Below, piece after piece: positions 44,166-56,570 of a DNA stretch of 64,000 nt; positions within the stretch are counted from its first letter, which is position 1, and each line of letters opens with the position of its first letter. The notes under the pieces were generated by a model that was not told the origin of the DNA, did not search any database, and was given only the letters and a program-made list of their open reading frames with translations. The stretch comes from Panaeolus papilionaceus (taxonomy: Eukaryota; Basidiomycota; Agaricomycetes; Agaricales): NCBI GenBank assembly GCA_015501605.1, contig JADNRZ010000025.1, positions 575,592 to 639,591 of the forward strand, read 5' to 3'. The position numbers and the translations under genes were made by a program.

Positions 44166-45177
44166 ATGGACCTTGACCAGTTTATGCAAGGGATGCAATC
44201 TTCCTCCCCTGCTTTGCAGTTGCTTAGAGACCGCATAACAAATTCCAGAGCTTCCCCTTATCTTTTCTGTGCAAACTCAGCACTACCCATCATGGAATCC
44301 TATCACTTTCGCGTCACTGGGGTTGATCTCCCAGGATTTGAATACCACCTCACCGACCCCTCGACCTCTCATCTTGAGTTCCGTGCAACTCTTTTTGGCA
44401 CTGTTATGTCCAGTCGTTTCGGTCTTCTTCCATCCTAGAACATAAGAAGAATGAATTGGCTGCTCTTCAGGTATTCCAACTCCCACCTTTCAATATATCT
44501 TTTTAAAATATATTTACAGGTGTGCAATTGCGGGCTTGGTGGTATTCATGAGATACTTCAGATAGCGCTTCCAGTAAATGCAAGTCAATCCATGGTTGTT
44601 GCATTCAACAACCAAGTTAATCAATTGCGCGCCTTTGGTAATCGAATTGCGGCGGGTTTTCAAGTGTGTATCATTTTGCTATTCTGTTTTCCCTTGCCTG
44701 ATTGTTGATACTTTCTTTGATAAGACAATCCCTCCTGTGTTCCCCACCTCAGCGTCACCATTTTATCCATCATTTGAGGTAGTAGGCCCGCGCGCTTATA
44801 AGGCAAGTATAATGCCTTATTGACCCTTAAATGGTCACTCATACATGTCCTCAGACCCAAAAGTCATTTCATGACGACCCCTCACCATTGGAGGAACATG
44901 AGGTTGTGACTGATAATAATAACCCATATTTCCCCCCTGACAATCTCTACAACATTGATCAACAACTGTGTCCAATGTGCCTCGCCTACCAATATCTAAC
45001 TCCAAACACTGTTGCACTCTTTGACGGAACTCTGAAGTATTACCCAGTCTCTGATAAGCCTATGGTATGTCTTTCCCCATCTTCCTTCTGTTCACCTTCT
45101 GACTGTTTTCACCAGGGTTTCTATTTTCTCGCAAATGAAATTCGAGTCATTGCCAGAAACTCAACTGTTGTCAATTA
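44166..45177 (+). CDS. unrecognised repeat-associated gene, paralogue II
   Basis: Starts MDLDQFMQGMQSSSPALQLL, the same opening as the gene at 25,665. Exons and small introns follow in the same order (introns near 44,482-44,519, 44,664-44,725 and 45,064-45,115) and the gene ends FYFLANEIRVIARNSTVVN. It lacks the MITE present in paralogue I. The first open frame stops at 44436 and the next exon (EHKKNELAALQ) is one base out of register, so a one-base frameshift or an unseen splice is needed near 44,400. It begins about 275 bp after the Helitron gene and ends in front of the minus-strand JmjC-like gene. Function unknown. Confidence 0.55.
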
Positions 45178-45394
45178 GGTTACGCATTCTATAGTTTTTA
45201 AAAGACATCCAATACATTATGGGGCGTTGGTGCAACGTCGTTTACTAGACTGTTCAAATTCCTCCTCCTTTGCAATGCTGTTATACTTGTGAAATAAATC
45301 ATTGCGCTTGTCGAAACTAGTATAGCCGAGATTTGTGAAGTCCAACTCATTATCGTTGCCCTTCTTTTCTGTGTGTTTATGCATCAATCAGCCC

Positions 45395-48300
45395 TCACAG
45401 GGCGCAACACATAAATAGCTGCTCACCTGATATCCAATCAGAAATCTCCCTTTTTCTCTCAATCGTAAATTCCTCCTCTCGGTCAAACGCCAATTTTGTG
45501 GTATCGAGATCACATTCGTCATCGTTAAGATAGTAGTAGTTCGCGATTCTGTCATCCCAGTTCACAACATTGTTGAGTTGTCGGTTAAGCAGTTCAGATG
45601 TGCAATGTGGGGCACCTTCGCGATCCACAAACTCGGCTGATTTTTTGAACTTTGAAATAGCCTTCATCTGGCGCGCTAGATGTTTGATAGGCAAATCTTC
45701 AATGATCTCGCCCTGGCGCCTGAACTCGAAACAGTCAGTTATGGCGGTAATCATGGTAATAGCAACTCCACGAGCTATAATGGCCACATATCGATCTGGC
45801 CATGGTATATCATTTTCGTCAAAGTTTACCATCTGCTGCTGCTGCCTAGGCGTTGGATCGTCCTCTGGACATTGATTGGGCGCTCGGTATGTTCAGTAAT
45901 CCAGAACGTTTGCTAGAAGGACAACATTGCAGAGAGCCAGAAAATCACACATGCCTTTCCATGTGTCCAGGTTGGGCACATGTTCAAATGCGACATCTGT
46001 TGAAGGTTGTCAAATCTAACTTGGAAGAAATGGAAGTGAACTCACGATTCGGTGGCAACCTGATATCAAATAAAGCGATATATACAAGGAAAAGCACACA
46101 ACTAAGCACGTAACGTGATGTTTCATGATAGGTGTTGGTAATGAATTTGTGCAGGATAAACGTGCAGATGAGGCCGACCATGGTTCGCTGTAGAACAGCT
46201 CCTGCATAAAAATGAAACCCGTGGCATACGGTGTCGTCTAGCCCAATCACAAAGTGCATTTGGTTTGGACCAAAGCATCTGCAAAACAGTTAATTCCCCT
46301 GTACTGAAGCATAAAGTCGAGGCACTCACATGCCATCCCCTGGCTGGAGTAGAATAATCTCAACTTGAACAGGATTGTTAGGCCTAACATAATCAAGCTC
46401 GAATTGCTCCTGAAGGAGAGTAGATTTGAGATCGGCATCGATCTCACATGGTTCTCAGACAATACCCCACGCTTTCATTCCTGTCTCGACGATTGCTCCA
46501 GTGCAAAACCCCTCTGTATCAACATGTCCATAGGTTGCTGTGTCTGCTGTCCCGACCAAAGCCCATGCCATGTCACCGTAAGGGAAAGGGATATTGAGGG
46601 CGGTTTTGAGATCAGGGAGCATTATCGTGTTATCCCACGCAATTTGGTCTGTGCTAAGATTTATGGGACAAGCCGATTTTCGCAGAGGGAGCTCAATTGC
46701 GTTGAGTATTTTCCCAGCCTTATTGGCGCATTGTAGGAGCTGTCTGGGTGTACCCTTAAAGTTGAAAGGCACACTGAATTCATCCTCAGTCTGTAAATCG
46801 GGGTCTCTGTAAGAGACGTCTTGGAAAGATTTAGCTCGAGGTTGATAACACATTATGAAACAAAAACTGATCATACCTTGTATGGAGATCTCACTGTGCA
46901 ACGCGTGAGCCCGGGACGTCGCAGCCTCGAAACCATCATCCTTAACAGGTGCCCCAGTGAAGACAACTACCTTCTCGTTCAATAGGTTCTGAAGTTGCTG
47001 AGGTGCCATGTTGACCATCTCATCGTATGTCATGATGACAAACATGCTGTTCTCCGGTTGGGCAATGTGAAGTGGTTTGCCATCGACGTATGCAGCTTCT
47101 GCTCGATCATAGAAAGAACAAGTGCACGTGTAGTAATCCTCATGCTAGGATAGCACTAGCTCAGTATGATCCACGATGAGTCTGATTCACTTACGTGGAA
47201 CTGGTGCATTATGTCCACTTTGTTGCCAGCGTGGTCGAAGGTTGTGAATACTTCTTGCTTGTTCAATCTTGGAGCTTCATACAACTCAAGAACGTCCGCC
47301 GCAGGCGTAACATCCTGGGAGTAATTCAGAGCTCTAAACAGACAAAATGAGCAAAAACTTACATATGTCTTGACATTGGTCGCAGACCTGAAACACATGA
47401 TATATTCGACAACAATGGGAGTCTCAGATCCCCCCTCTTCTTCTAGTCCTCGCCATATGCTATTAGCAGCGTTCTTGGTATTGGCCGCCTTTTTCTTTAC
47501 TTTCTTTCGGTCTTTCTGGGTGTTGTTGTTGATAGTTGCCTGGTCTTTCTCCATCTCTTGAACCTCGTTCAGCTTCCGCTTCAGACGACCACTCGCGTAT
47601 CGTTCGCCATCCACATTTTGACCCACAACATCTGTGACTGGTGCTGATGCCTGTTCAGCGGCACCAACTGGTTGAGGATCTAGGGTATTTTCATGAGATG
47701 GCTGTTTAGTGTGTGTTATTTGCTTCTGATGTGGAACTATGAGTGTGTTGGCTGCAGGTCTTGTTGAAGTCGAGATCGGCTGGGTGGCCTGTTGTGTAAT
47801 AGATGCTGTTGTGTAGGCGGATGTCGAGATCAGGTTCGTGGCCTGCTGGAGAATGGACAAGGATTGTTGTGCTGACAGTAATTCATTGGTTTCTACCGTT
47901 TTTCCTTCAATAACTTCATCTGCGTCATCGTGATATTTACATCAACATCGCATCATCAGAACATTTTGGCTCACCAAGAATAAACCAGTCTAAGCAACCC
48001 TTATCCCACATACTATTGTTGATGAGTTCTTCCGGGATGTTTGAAGCGATGAAGTCCATGGCCTGCGAGGGGTCCAAAACATCATGAACGACGTGAACTA
48101 GAGCTTGCCATATGACATGTTCCGTCTTTTCAATGATTTCAGGTTTCGTATTTCCAAGTGAAGTTGACGCTGCAATAAGGGTTTGGCGATTAAATTTGTG
48201 ATTGACTAGACTGATTGTTGATAGTAATGACAGGGGACTGAGCCAGAGGGCCATAAGAAGAGGGAAAGTCATATGTGTGAGACCATCACTCGAAGAAGGA

Positions 48301-49293
48301 CGCGTGCTCTCGCAAAATTCTGCAAATTGTTCAACGTAAGTCTGAAGTTCTGGAGAACGGTCGGCCTGAGGTCCCACAAGCCTGATTTATCATCATTTTT
48401 AAATTATATCCACTTCCTTACACAAAGATTGCTCGTACCTGTCCACCAGTGCTTCTGTTGATGACGGGAACTCTACACTGTCCGATTCTGACATGAGCAG
48501 GTACTTCATGTGCAGCGCGCACACTGTAAAATTCTTCTCGATGGTAGTGTAGTACCCCTGCGCTTTAAACTTCGAAAAGGCACACATGATGTTCACGCTG
48601 TGTCCTTGACCAAGTACTTGAACACCGGGTCCTGTTTGCAGAAGATCGTGCTTTTGCTTGAAGTTAAGGACCAGGTCGCGCCAATTGGATAGATACTTCA
48701 GGGGCTAGACAATGCAGGATGAATGTGTGCCAGGAATAAAAAATACAAGACGGTCAAGAAGCTCACCATAAGCCTAGCTTTCTTGCTATCTGTACAGGGG
48801 GTGCGCGACACAGTTTCTGCACGTTGCCTGGTCTCATCGTCAACGTGCGCCAACACGTCAAATAGTTTATACGCCGAGAGGACAGAACAGACCCTGGGTG
48901 CAATTCGAGTGCTCCAAGACTGTGGTATATCATCTTTTTGGAGAGTTGACATTGACATCCTTATGGGCTGCGATTCTGTGTCAACGGAAATTTGAACCCC
49001 AAGCAACTTGCAGAGCTCATTGTCTGTCTGACTAGCTCCGAATAATTTCTTCTCGAAAAATGCCAGCTTCCTTCCATATGACTAGCATTTGAATTCACAT
49101 ATTAGCTTGACCTCCTTCAGAAAATTGAACAAAGTCTGACCTCTGCATTGCGCAAACAAATACATCCCAAGTCTTGAGCGGTCGCTGGCACATCTGTAAT
49201 CCATGGCAACGCTTGAAAGACAAGTGATTTCGTCCTAAGCCTATAAGGAGCAAGTGGCTCCACATCAGAAGCCACATTTGTAGAGGACTGCAT
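45395..49293 (-). CDS. JmjC-like Fe(II)/2-oxoglutarate oxygenase-fold protein
   Basis: A long multi-exon gene (at least 12 exons). The first eight exons are 49293-49141, 49081-48767, 48704-48439, 48381-47975, 47913-47363, 47314-47195, 47144-46877 and 46819-46461, all phase-consistent, then 46409 onwards. The protein of about 1,000 residues has an N-terminal helical region, a Thr/Ser/Gln-rich and Lys-rich linker (KKVKKKAANTKNAAN, a likely nuclear signal), and a C-terminal JmjC-type domain. Near residue 795 is YGHVDTEGFCTGAIVETGMKAWGI with HxD iron ligands and a 2-oxoglutarate-type Lys. Then VEIILLQPGDGI and NQMHFVI give the second His. The tail from 45,832 is acidic/basic. The iron triad looks complete, so activity is possible. 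The substrate is unknown; histone demethylation is only one option. The small exons near 46,040-46,110 are less certain. Confidence 0.75.
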
Positions 49294-49507
49294 AGTATGT
49301 ACAATTGGAATGTCGCCAGTGGAGAGAGCGCCAACTGTATGACTGATGGGAAACTTGAACGAAAGAACTTGTCGCTTTTGATGATACTCATCCGCATGTG
49401 ATTGGATATAATGACGTCTTGCGTATAATGCACTACGTGATTTGTCATCATATAATACATCAATTCACATTTGGCGCTCAAAAGACGCGGAGAGTACAAT
49501 GTATATA

Positions 49508-50731
49508 TTATATATGATCTATCTCCATGCTAGGATCTGAGCGGGACCGCTTTAGCTCACTGTGCTCTTCGTGCGCCCCTACAGTGCTATCGATGCTATA
49601 GCCAACCTTACGCTTTAGGCTCAGTTTGCCCTTCCCTTTGGCAGCAGATTTGAAGGACGCGAACCAGGCGATGGAGGCAGCCTTGGTCAATAGTTTAGAC
49701 AATTGCCATAAAATGTGTATATCCTTTACCTTTCTATGCCTGTTATCCAATAGGCTGACGCTTCGTAATATCAGGGACATCTTGGACATGTCGTTCCTTT
49801 GTGGCAATGAAACGAAGGAAACCTGGATCTCGACTATGTCGCCGACGCAGAAAAGGGCGGGTGTGGTGGGCTCAAACCTTTGAAAAATATCAATTAAATG
49901 TTCTCCATTGGAAGTAGCAACCAACTTACGCGATCTTTGACCCATCACTGTCACCAGGGCTGTGACGATAATACAGGACTGCATTGTCATCAGTATGAAC
50001 ATACTTGTCACCAGCCGCTGTTTTCAGGTGGCCATGCGGATCGACTTCTTCAGAAAAAGGGATAATGATGCTATTATCTGCATGAGTAACAGGGGTGAAA
50101 TAGCGGTTGATAGCCTCCAGTGCGCCGTGATCATTGTAATTGGTGAAAACAGACGATTGTTGAGTGACACCACCAAGCTGCACGTTGAAAAATGTGTGAA
50201 TGTCATTCATGACTGAAGTCGCGTATTCGAAGGAAGGATCACTGAAACCAGTCAGTACTATGCGTTGGTGAGCATGCTGGCTGCTGCGTGCATCCAATCT
50301 GTGTTACTATTAGTATTTGTTACCAGTCGGAAGTTCGCAGTGAAAAAGACTAACAGCCTTCGAACAGGAGGTAAATTAGAGGCGCAGATAATACCCTGCA
50401 TAGCTGCAACAAACTCTTCGTCCTTGTTGTTGTTGTCTGTGGTGTTATGAATCAGCCTGCCCACGCTGCTGTCCCTTTTAACTTTGAAAGCGCTAAACGC
50501 ATCAGGAGACTAAATGGGATGGTTAGATCATCACCTGAGTGTTGTGAGTAACTGTGTGATGATAATACTGACGTTGAACACTTTGCACAACTGAGGTACA
50601 CCATTCAGTTCCTTGAGCCTTGATATAAACTCATCCTTGAGTGCGGTACCTATGGAATAAATGAACAATCTGGTCACCTAAGCTGTACAGATGCGCTTAC
50701 GAGCTGCCTGAACATCATAGAACCAATCCAT
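49508..50731 (-). pseudogene. repeat-associated basidiomycete protein with VGDIVE domain (probably frameshifted)
   Basis: Exons can be followed from an ATG at 50731 (MDWFYDVQAA) or slightly upstream, through LKDEFISRLKELNGVPQLC, SSVGRLIHNTTDNN, VAAMQGIICASNLPPVRRLL and DWMHAAASMLTNA. The frame then ends at a TAG near 50,259, while the expected continuation IVLTGFSDPSF starts in another frame a few bases later with no splice signal. A one- or two-base loss therefore looks likely. Further exons hold NYNDHGALEAINRYFTPV, then FEPTTPALFCVGDIVEIQVSFVS and LRSVSLLDN, then a Lys/Ser-rich tail to 49508. This layout belongs to a family common in mushroom genomes whose role I do not know. Confidence 0.6.
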
Positions 50732-50857
50732 TGCAGAAAAATGGGTGCGATGTTTGACTGCGATAGAGTTCTGTTATTATGATAACCCTCAAGTACCCCT
50801 AAAAACTAACCTATAAGAACAGACGGACCGATCATCACCCATCGCAATCTGCACTCT

Positions 50858-51546
50858 TCAGCCTACCTCTGAAGATGTTGTCTGTAGATAATTGGGGACA
50901 GGGTGGCATTGATCATATGAGGTTAGGCCACTTACAAAATGACAATATTTGTGCGTCAAATCCGAATCTGTCTCATGCACTCCTATCACTTATTACTGTT
51001 AACGCCTTCCTAAAAAATGACGCGCAGATCCACTTTTGGAAAATTTATTTCTAGAATGAATAATTATACAAGAAACACTCCAGTCATTTCTCTTCTCTGT
51101 AAGTAAATTGCCAAATTGCTTGTGTACTTATGCTTATGGTATTGTGACTACTATGCGAGGTGAGATGACCGAACTTCTGAGAACCTATTGAACAAATTCG
51201 TAGATAGGGAAGCAAATCACCTGTCTTCTGATACGCACCCTTCACTGATTGTGTAGCAATGTGTGCGCTTCCTACCTGCGGAGGAAGTAAATTTTTGGTA
51301 ATCAGAGCTCTGTGATTTATCGGGCATTGTGCTTGAGCAGCAATTGTCATAGAAGTTGGTTAGGGGGCAGGCGTATTCTTCTCTTCCATCCATCATTTTT
51401 ACCAAATTTCTCAATTTATTTATATATTAACAATATTAAATATATCATTTCATTTCTTAGTCGCGACAGATATAAATACAGACGCGTTGTTAAAATTCCC
51501 TTGCAACTCTATACACACATCACCCCTCACTCTCAATCTATCGCAT
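50858..51546. other. divergent intergenic region
   Basis: Separates the minus-strand gene from the plus-strand gene at 51,547 and probably carries both promoters. A TATAAATACAGA-type motif at about 51,470 is a candidate TATA box about 75 bp before the plus-strand ATG. Confidence 0.45.
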
Positions 51547-54040
51547 ATGGCATCCAAAGCCGGTTTGAAGGCAAGCAGGAAAGTGTAAGTCTCTGGATTG
51601 TCTGTGAACGTTCCCCTGACTGATATCCTCCTACCAGGGATGAGCCCAAATCAGCAGTAGGAACGCATGCAACCTCGTAAGTTCATTTGTTGGACCAACC
51701 CATTTTTTCCTTTACTTATTTCCTTATCAACGAGCCACAGCAAATGGAACACCGCAATGATAACTTCATCACCCCCAGGTGCAACGAAAAGTAGTCCGCA
51801 GGGGTAAGACTTTATTTGACCTCTCCTTTTATTTCTCCAGCAATTGACCTTATTTGCTTATTTGAACAGACGAAAACCGAAGAAGAGGTATGGTTCATTC
51901 ACAATCCCCTCTTTCATGTCAAAGCCGACCATTTTCTGTAGCCACTTCGACGAAAATGACGATCAAGTTCAACCCTTTCTTGAGGAGAACGATGATGGCT
52001 TCGTTGCGGACGGATTTCAAAGCGACGAAACCCTGACCGACGTCCCGCCAACCCCTGACGCCACCCAAGAAGCCACCCCGCCCAATACCACATCCAATGA
52101 TGTGGCCGAAGCAGATACAGAGTGCATGTGACCAATATTGTATGTGTTATGTTTAAGACTTCTAACTCCGAGTTACGTGCAGAACTATTGTTGGAAGTGC
52201 ACCAACATATGTTGACCCCATCAAGTCCCAACCGGACAACATGTAAGTCATTTTGTGGCAGTTGCCTATGAACTTGTTTTCATGTGTCCATGCTAGCCAT
52301 GTCATATCCAAGGCGTCTACTTTGAAAAGCACCAACTTATATGCTGTTCAGTATGTTCATCCTGTTTTTTGCTCACTTGAATCGTTCTCATAGATATGCA
52401 GGAATGATGTGGGTGGCAACAGAGCCACTCAACAACCATTCAGTCCTGTCTTTCCCAACTTTAGTCACCCATTCACCCAAAATCCCTCGACACCCACCAG
52501 GCAGGTTCATCGTCCTTCCTCTCTTTGCCCTTCAATGGCGTCGACCCTGTTGATCCTATGATTCCTCTTTCAATGCCAAACCCGTACATGGCACAGATGT
52601 CTGCTATGCACACCCAAATAGCCCATATGTCGGCCCTTTTAGAGCAATTGTGAGTCTTACTTTCGACCCATATTGATCTACAATTCTCTTGAACTCATTT
52701 CATATATCAGTAAAAAAGGGACTCCAGAAACCAATGCCATGGCAACACCGTTCGCCCAGGCACCATCTGTGCCTCTCATGTCTGCCCTGACTCCCGCACT
52801 GACATCACCGAGGCCATCAACAATGAAAACGACCAAGCAGGGTTCCCTGCTGAAGTCGTCTACGCAGAGTGGCTCTTCATGGTACGCACTGTTCCCTTCC
52901 ATCATGACCTTTCCTTGACTTACCTAAACTGCCAGGGACATGACCCAAGATTTGGACGTTGCAGCTCTTTCAGATAATGACAGTCGCGTTGTGTATGCAC
53001 AATTTTTATTATCATGATGGACAGATAAGCTCACAACTTCTTCTCCCTTACCTATTCAGTGTCACTGTCTTCCGAAACATGGGGAACCCTGTCATACCCT
53101 CGTCCAATGATTACATGAACATCAAAAAGCTGGCTGCAGTTCTGCCAGCCCACCAATATGCGTGAGTCTTTCTTGTTTGGCATTCTGTAATGACACAACC
53201 TCATCCAGCACTTCTCTAGTTCTGTTACGCAGGGAGATCTGTTCACCTGCGTAGGGAGGTGCTTTGTTAACCTCGCCTTGTTTAACTCTACTCTTCTCGC
53301 CCTGGACTCACGAAACAGGCTTATTTTCAAAATGGAGAAGCACGACGCCTCTCAGGTCGTTTTGGGCGTAATGGTTGGGGGGGTCAGCGAATGCCACCTC
53401 CACGAACCCACTGATACGGGCACTAACGCCGTCAAGTGCATCACCATAACGCCCACAGAGATCACAATGGCCTCTTTCCGCCACACTATACGCAGGGTTT
53501 TCCGCAGGCCCCTTGTGTGAATCCCTTTTGAATCCGACGCTGATTTGACTTTCTCCTCCAAAAAGAAAGGAGCTCAGACGTCCTATTCCCCCAAGAAGAA
53601 AACAAGTAAGTACTATGGCTCCGATGCGAAGGAAGGTGCTCCTGAGGCTGCACGTGGTCAGGGCGGTAAGCCATGGATGACGATGATCAACCAGACCCCA
53701 GCCCTCGAATTTGAGGCAGAAGGTTCGTGTCTTTTGTCTTTTTCAGAAAGTTAGCACTGTCCTGATTTTTTTTCTCTTTTTTCAAGTACCCATATTCGAC
53801 GCCACGGAGCACGGTTTCGCCTTCGACGACGCTGCATTCGCAGGTCTTACTAAATTGCCTCAACAATTCGGCGACGCTTCTGACAACACCATCGTTGCCG
53901 TGGGATACACTGTTAACCTCTGGAGTCTGAACACCACCATGCTGCCTGCTATTTCCCTTAATGTCCAATTTGTGATCTTGCTCGTGCCTCCTCCCCTCGA
54001 CGATGACAATTGCGCCGCCTCCCCCAAGAATGACGATTGA
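51547..54040 (+). CDS. many-exon repeat-associated protein of unknown function (possibly degenerate)
   Basis: Starts MASKAGLKASRK at 51547. About twelve short exons can be chained by good splice signals, for example 51547-51584, then exons starting near 51,642, 51,749, 51,871, 51,953, 52,183 and 52,300. The text is Ser/Thr/Pro-rich: TDVPPTPDATQEATPPNT, PYMAQMSAMHTQIAHMSALLEQ, LTSPRPSTMKTTK, then VFRNMGNPVIPS, an ordered core QGDLFTCVGRCFVNLALFN, and near the end VPIFDATEHGFAF, TIVAVGYTVNLW and SLNVQFVILLV. That last unit is a recurrent agaricomycete motif set. Two doubtful places exist: the exon near 52,400-52,560 needs a frame change, and a TGA at 53518 must be either a stop or lie within an intron. 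No enzyme motif seen. Confidence 0.5.
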
Positions 54041-55185
54041 TTGACCAACATCCCGACTCCTCAAAAAAAAAAAGTCACTCATGCTTCCTTGAAGCCTTTG
54101 ACAAATGGTGATCCATCTTGACATTTTCTTGACGATATTGAACAAAAAATATATACTTTTATCATTTAAGGACATATAGCACACACTTGCCCTGTATTCC
54201 TTTATTTGATCATACCAATATCTAACTTGTGTTTGCCACTGACTGAGGAGCATCCCTTAATAATATGTCAAATATTTGACTGGTATGTGTGATTTGAAGC
54301 TGTTAGTGGTGTGGGAGCGCTCAAGGCTATCCACGGTGTACATACATGGGCTTAGGCTGACTGGTCCTCGGCAGATCGATTTCAGCCTCTGCTAGTTATG
54401 TAATCATTTCTCAAGACAAAGGACTCGTACCGCCGTGCGAAGCAATGGCCCTCAATAACAAGTGAGACAGAGGCTGAGAGGGTTACAATAGGGAATGGTG
54501 TATGATTGAATTCATATAAACGGCTCCTAGCAATAGAGTTCTCGCCTCCCAATTACATAGTGGTGGATGTACTGTATACAATTTGACAAGGTTTTATTTT
54601 CAATATGACGTTCATCGTAATTTTTGGTTTTGACAGGAGCTGACTTGAATAAGGTGTGCATAGTAGAGATGTGGAGCTCATCATTATGCGAGGCTAATAC
54701 CACCATGCTCATGTCGACAGTACTCTCAATCGAACATGCATGATATCCAGAGCTGGAGGGCTCGTGGTGAGATACCATTCTATTGCGGCTCTGTGAGAAG
54801 TGAACACATTATCTGTTGTATTTCCGTATTAGGTAGTCACCCCAGAATCCCCAAATTGGGGTATTCCGTTACATAATAAACTAAGTTGAACTTCACTCTT
54901 ACCATCGTGTATCGTTGTATATCACAAAATTATCCCTGTATTCTGGGGATGTGACAATGTCCAAGGGTGTGTTTGATAGCGAGAATCCCACGCCTTCGAG
55001 GGTACTCACAGAGATTGCTCCGATCTCCCCCCAAGTCACTAAGCCAAACGAGTTGACTTAGAGATTGTGCACAATTTTTGGAAAAGAAAAGCCAGAATTG
55101 GCTTTATCATCATGAAATTTACATAATAATAATAATATAAGTTTACAACATAAATAGATGAAATCATATAGGTTATTGTCCCAAA
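54041..55185. other. intergenic, no gene supported
   Basis: Begins with the 3' end of the preceding gene (an A-run at about 54,064). No coding or structured element recognised in the rest. Confidence 0.45.
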
Positions 55186-55189
55186 CCGC

Positions 55190-55530
55190 CCTTCCTTCCC
55201 TCGCATTGGAACACCTACTCTGTTTGCTATTCCAACATCATCGGAATAAGCAGTTGGCATGTAGAGCTCCGTTTGGCTTTGCGTAAGGTAATCGTAAATA
55301 AATAGAAGCTTGATGGCGGTGCTTCAGCTGAGGCGGTATTTTTAAATTTGGAAATAGATCTAGAGGCCGTGCTCGGGGTGATGTGGTGGTGTCGTAGTCC
55401 CAGGGGACAGGTTTGGAGGCTTTTTCTGGTGGGAGGATAATCGACAATATGTGTCTGGTGTTCGAACCAGAGTCGGAGTTATTTGGCGCTGATTCGATGT
55501 CCGTCGCCCTTCTCACAGAACAAATTGCCT
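55190..55530 (-). pseudogene. tail relic of a single-pass membrane protein gene
   Basis: Two minus-strand frames resemble the cytoplasmic tail of the protein at 57,739-58,770. WDYDTTTSPRARPLDLF matches DDITTSPPRAWPLSTS, and after a shift of frame LTQSQTELYMPTAYSDDVGIANR matches LTRSRTEISSPPAYSVVIGSANR. The two pieces are out of frame and no membrane segment or N-terminus is attached, so this is a decayed duplicate end. Confidence 0.65.
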
Positions 55531-55585
55531 CTTGGAAGGGGCAATGAACTCGGAACAAGTAATGTCATTAATCGTCCTCCAAAGG

Positions 55586-56570
55586 TCACCTAAGTTCTCG
55601 CTTTTCCGCATCTCTGGCCCTCCGCACTGCAAGAGTTGGCGTTCTCGCACCTTCGATATCAGAATACGCAGGTGGAGCACTCATGAATGTTCGTCGCGTG
55701 GAAGAATCAGGTGACCGACTACGATTCTGGGGTACTTTCGTGTAGAGGGGCGGCGTCTCTACGCGAGTTATATCTCTGGAACTCAAGTGCGATGGTGCTA
55801 CTTGATGAATACCCATGGAGGCATTGCCAATGTAAGGGACTAAATTGTATGAAGCATGTCAGTTCCACGGAATCGGCCTTCGGGTTGACTATCTGGGTGT
55901 ATACCTGCTACATTGTCAACCACATTAACCTCGCAGTTTGCTCTGGCGCTGTTAAGCTTGCTGGATATTCTCCTGTGTCTTCGTAACCGGGACCAAATAA
56001 AAACAAGAATCAGAATGATAATTGCTGTGCATGCGATGGCTATGCCTATCACGGTGCCCTGTGAGGGTGCTGAACGTGAGGAGTCGTCCACAGTGGGAGA
56101 TGCGAGAATGCTTGGAGGTTGCACAGGCGTTTCGAAAACTGTACTTGTCTGGGTTATAAATCTGCGAGAATTCGGGGGTAGAGAGCCTGCTGGCGCAGGC
56201 CCAGTGCTGAACACGAGAGGACCTGTGGGAATGACTGACTCAGAGGCAGTTCGGACACCTGATATGCCTGCAGCCACAGTGATGGTCAGAATCGGATGAT
56301 CGCCCACTATGTGATTGAACGACGAATGCGGTTCAAAGGTACAAAATATCTGCAGGGTTAGCAGATCCGAACTGCATATTCAGCAATGCAACAGTCGCTT
56401 ACCCTGTCGGGGTCTATGGCCCATTGCCTTTGACATGTCAAAGGGGAATGGCGGAAAGGATAAAAGGGTGAAGACGAGCTTTGGAAAGATCCAGCTTTAT
56501 ATGTGTGTATGTGCGGTGAACGTATAAAAAAGGTGGCACTTCCGTTGAGCACTTTGATGGAGGTTGCCAT
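55586..56570 (-). CDS. single-pass membrane protein, Thr/Ser/Pro-rich ectodomain, member 1
   Basis: Three exons join in frame: 56570-56403, 56349-55905 and 55839-55586, 288 residues. The ectodomain-like part (about residues 50-150) is Ser/Thr/Pro-rich and so likely O-glycosylated. One transmembrane helix spans about 155-175 (GTVIGIAIACTAIIILILVF), followed by a basic stop-transfer RLRRHRR. The cytoplasmic tail of about 110 residues contains SAPPAYSDIEG near the end. No clear signal peptide starts the model, so a further 5' exon may exist. The layout recalls fungal Mid2/Wsc-like or EGFR-like-TM sensor proteins; I do not claim a specific family. A paralogue follows at 57,739. Confidence 0.7.

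Noticed and set aside
49095..49499. 134-codon open frame with TTG start
   Set aside because: Another frame of the first JmjC-gene exon; the frame from the ATG at 49293 joins the next exon through a proper intron.
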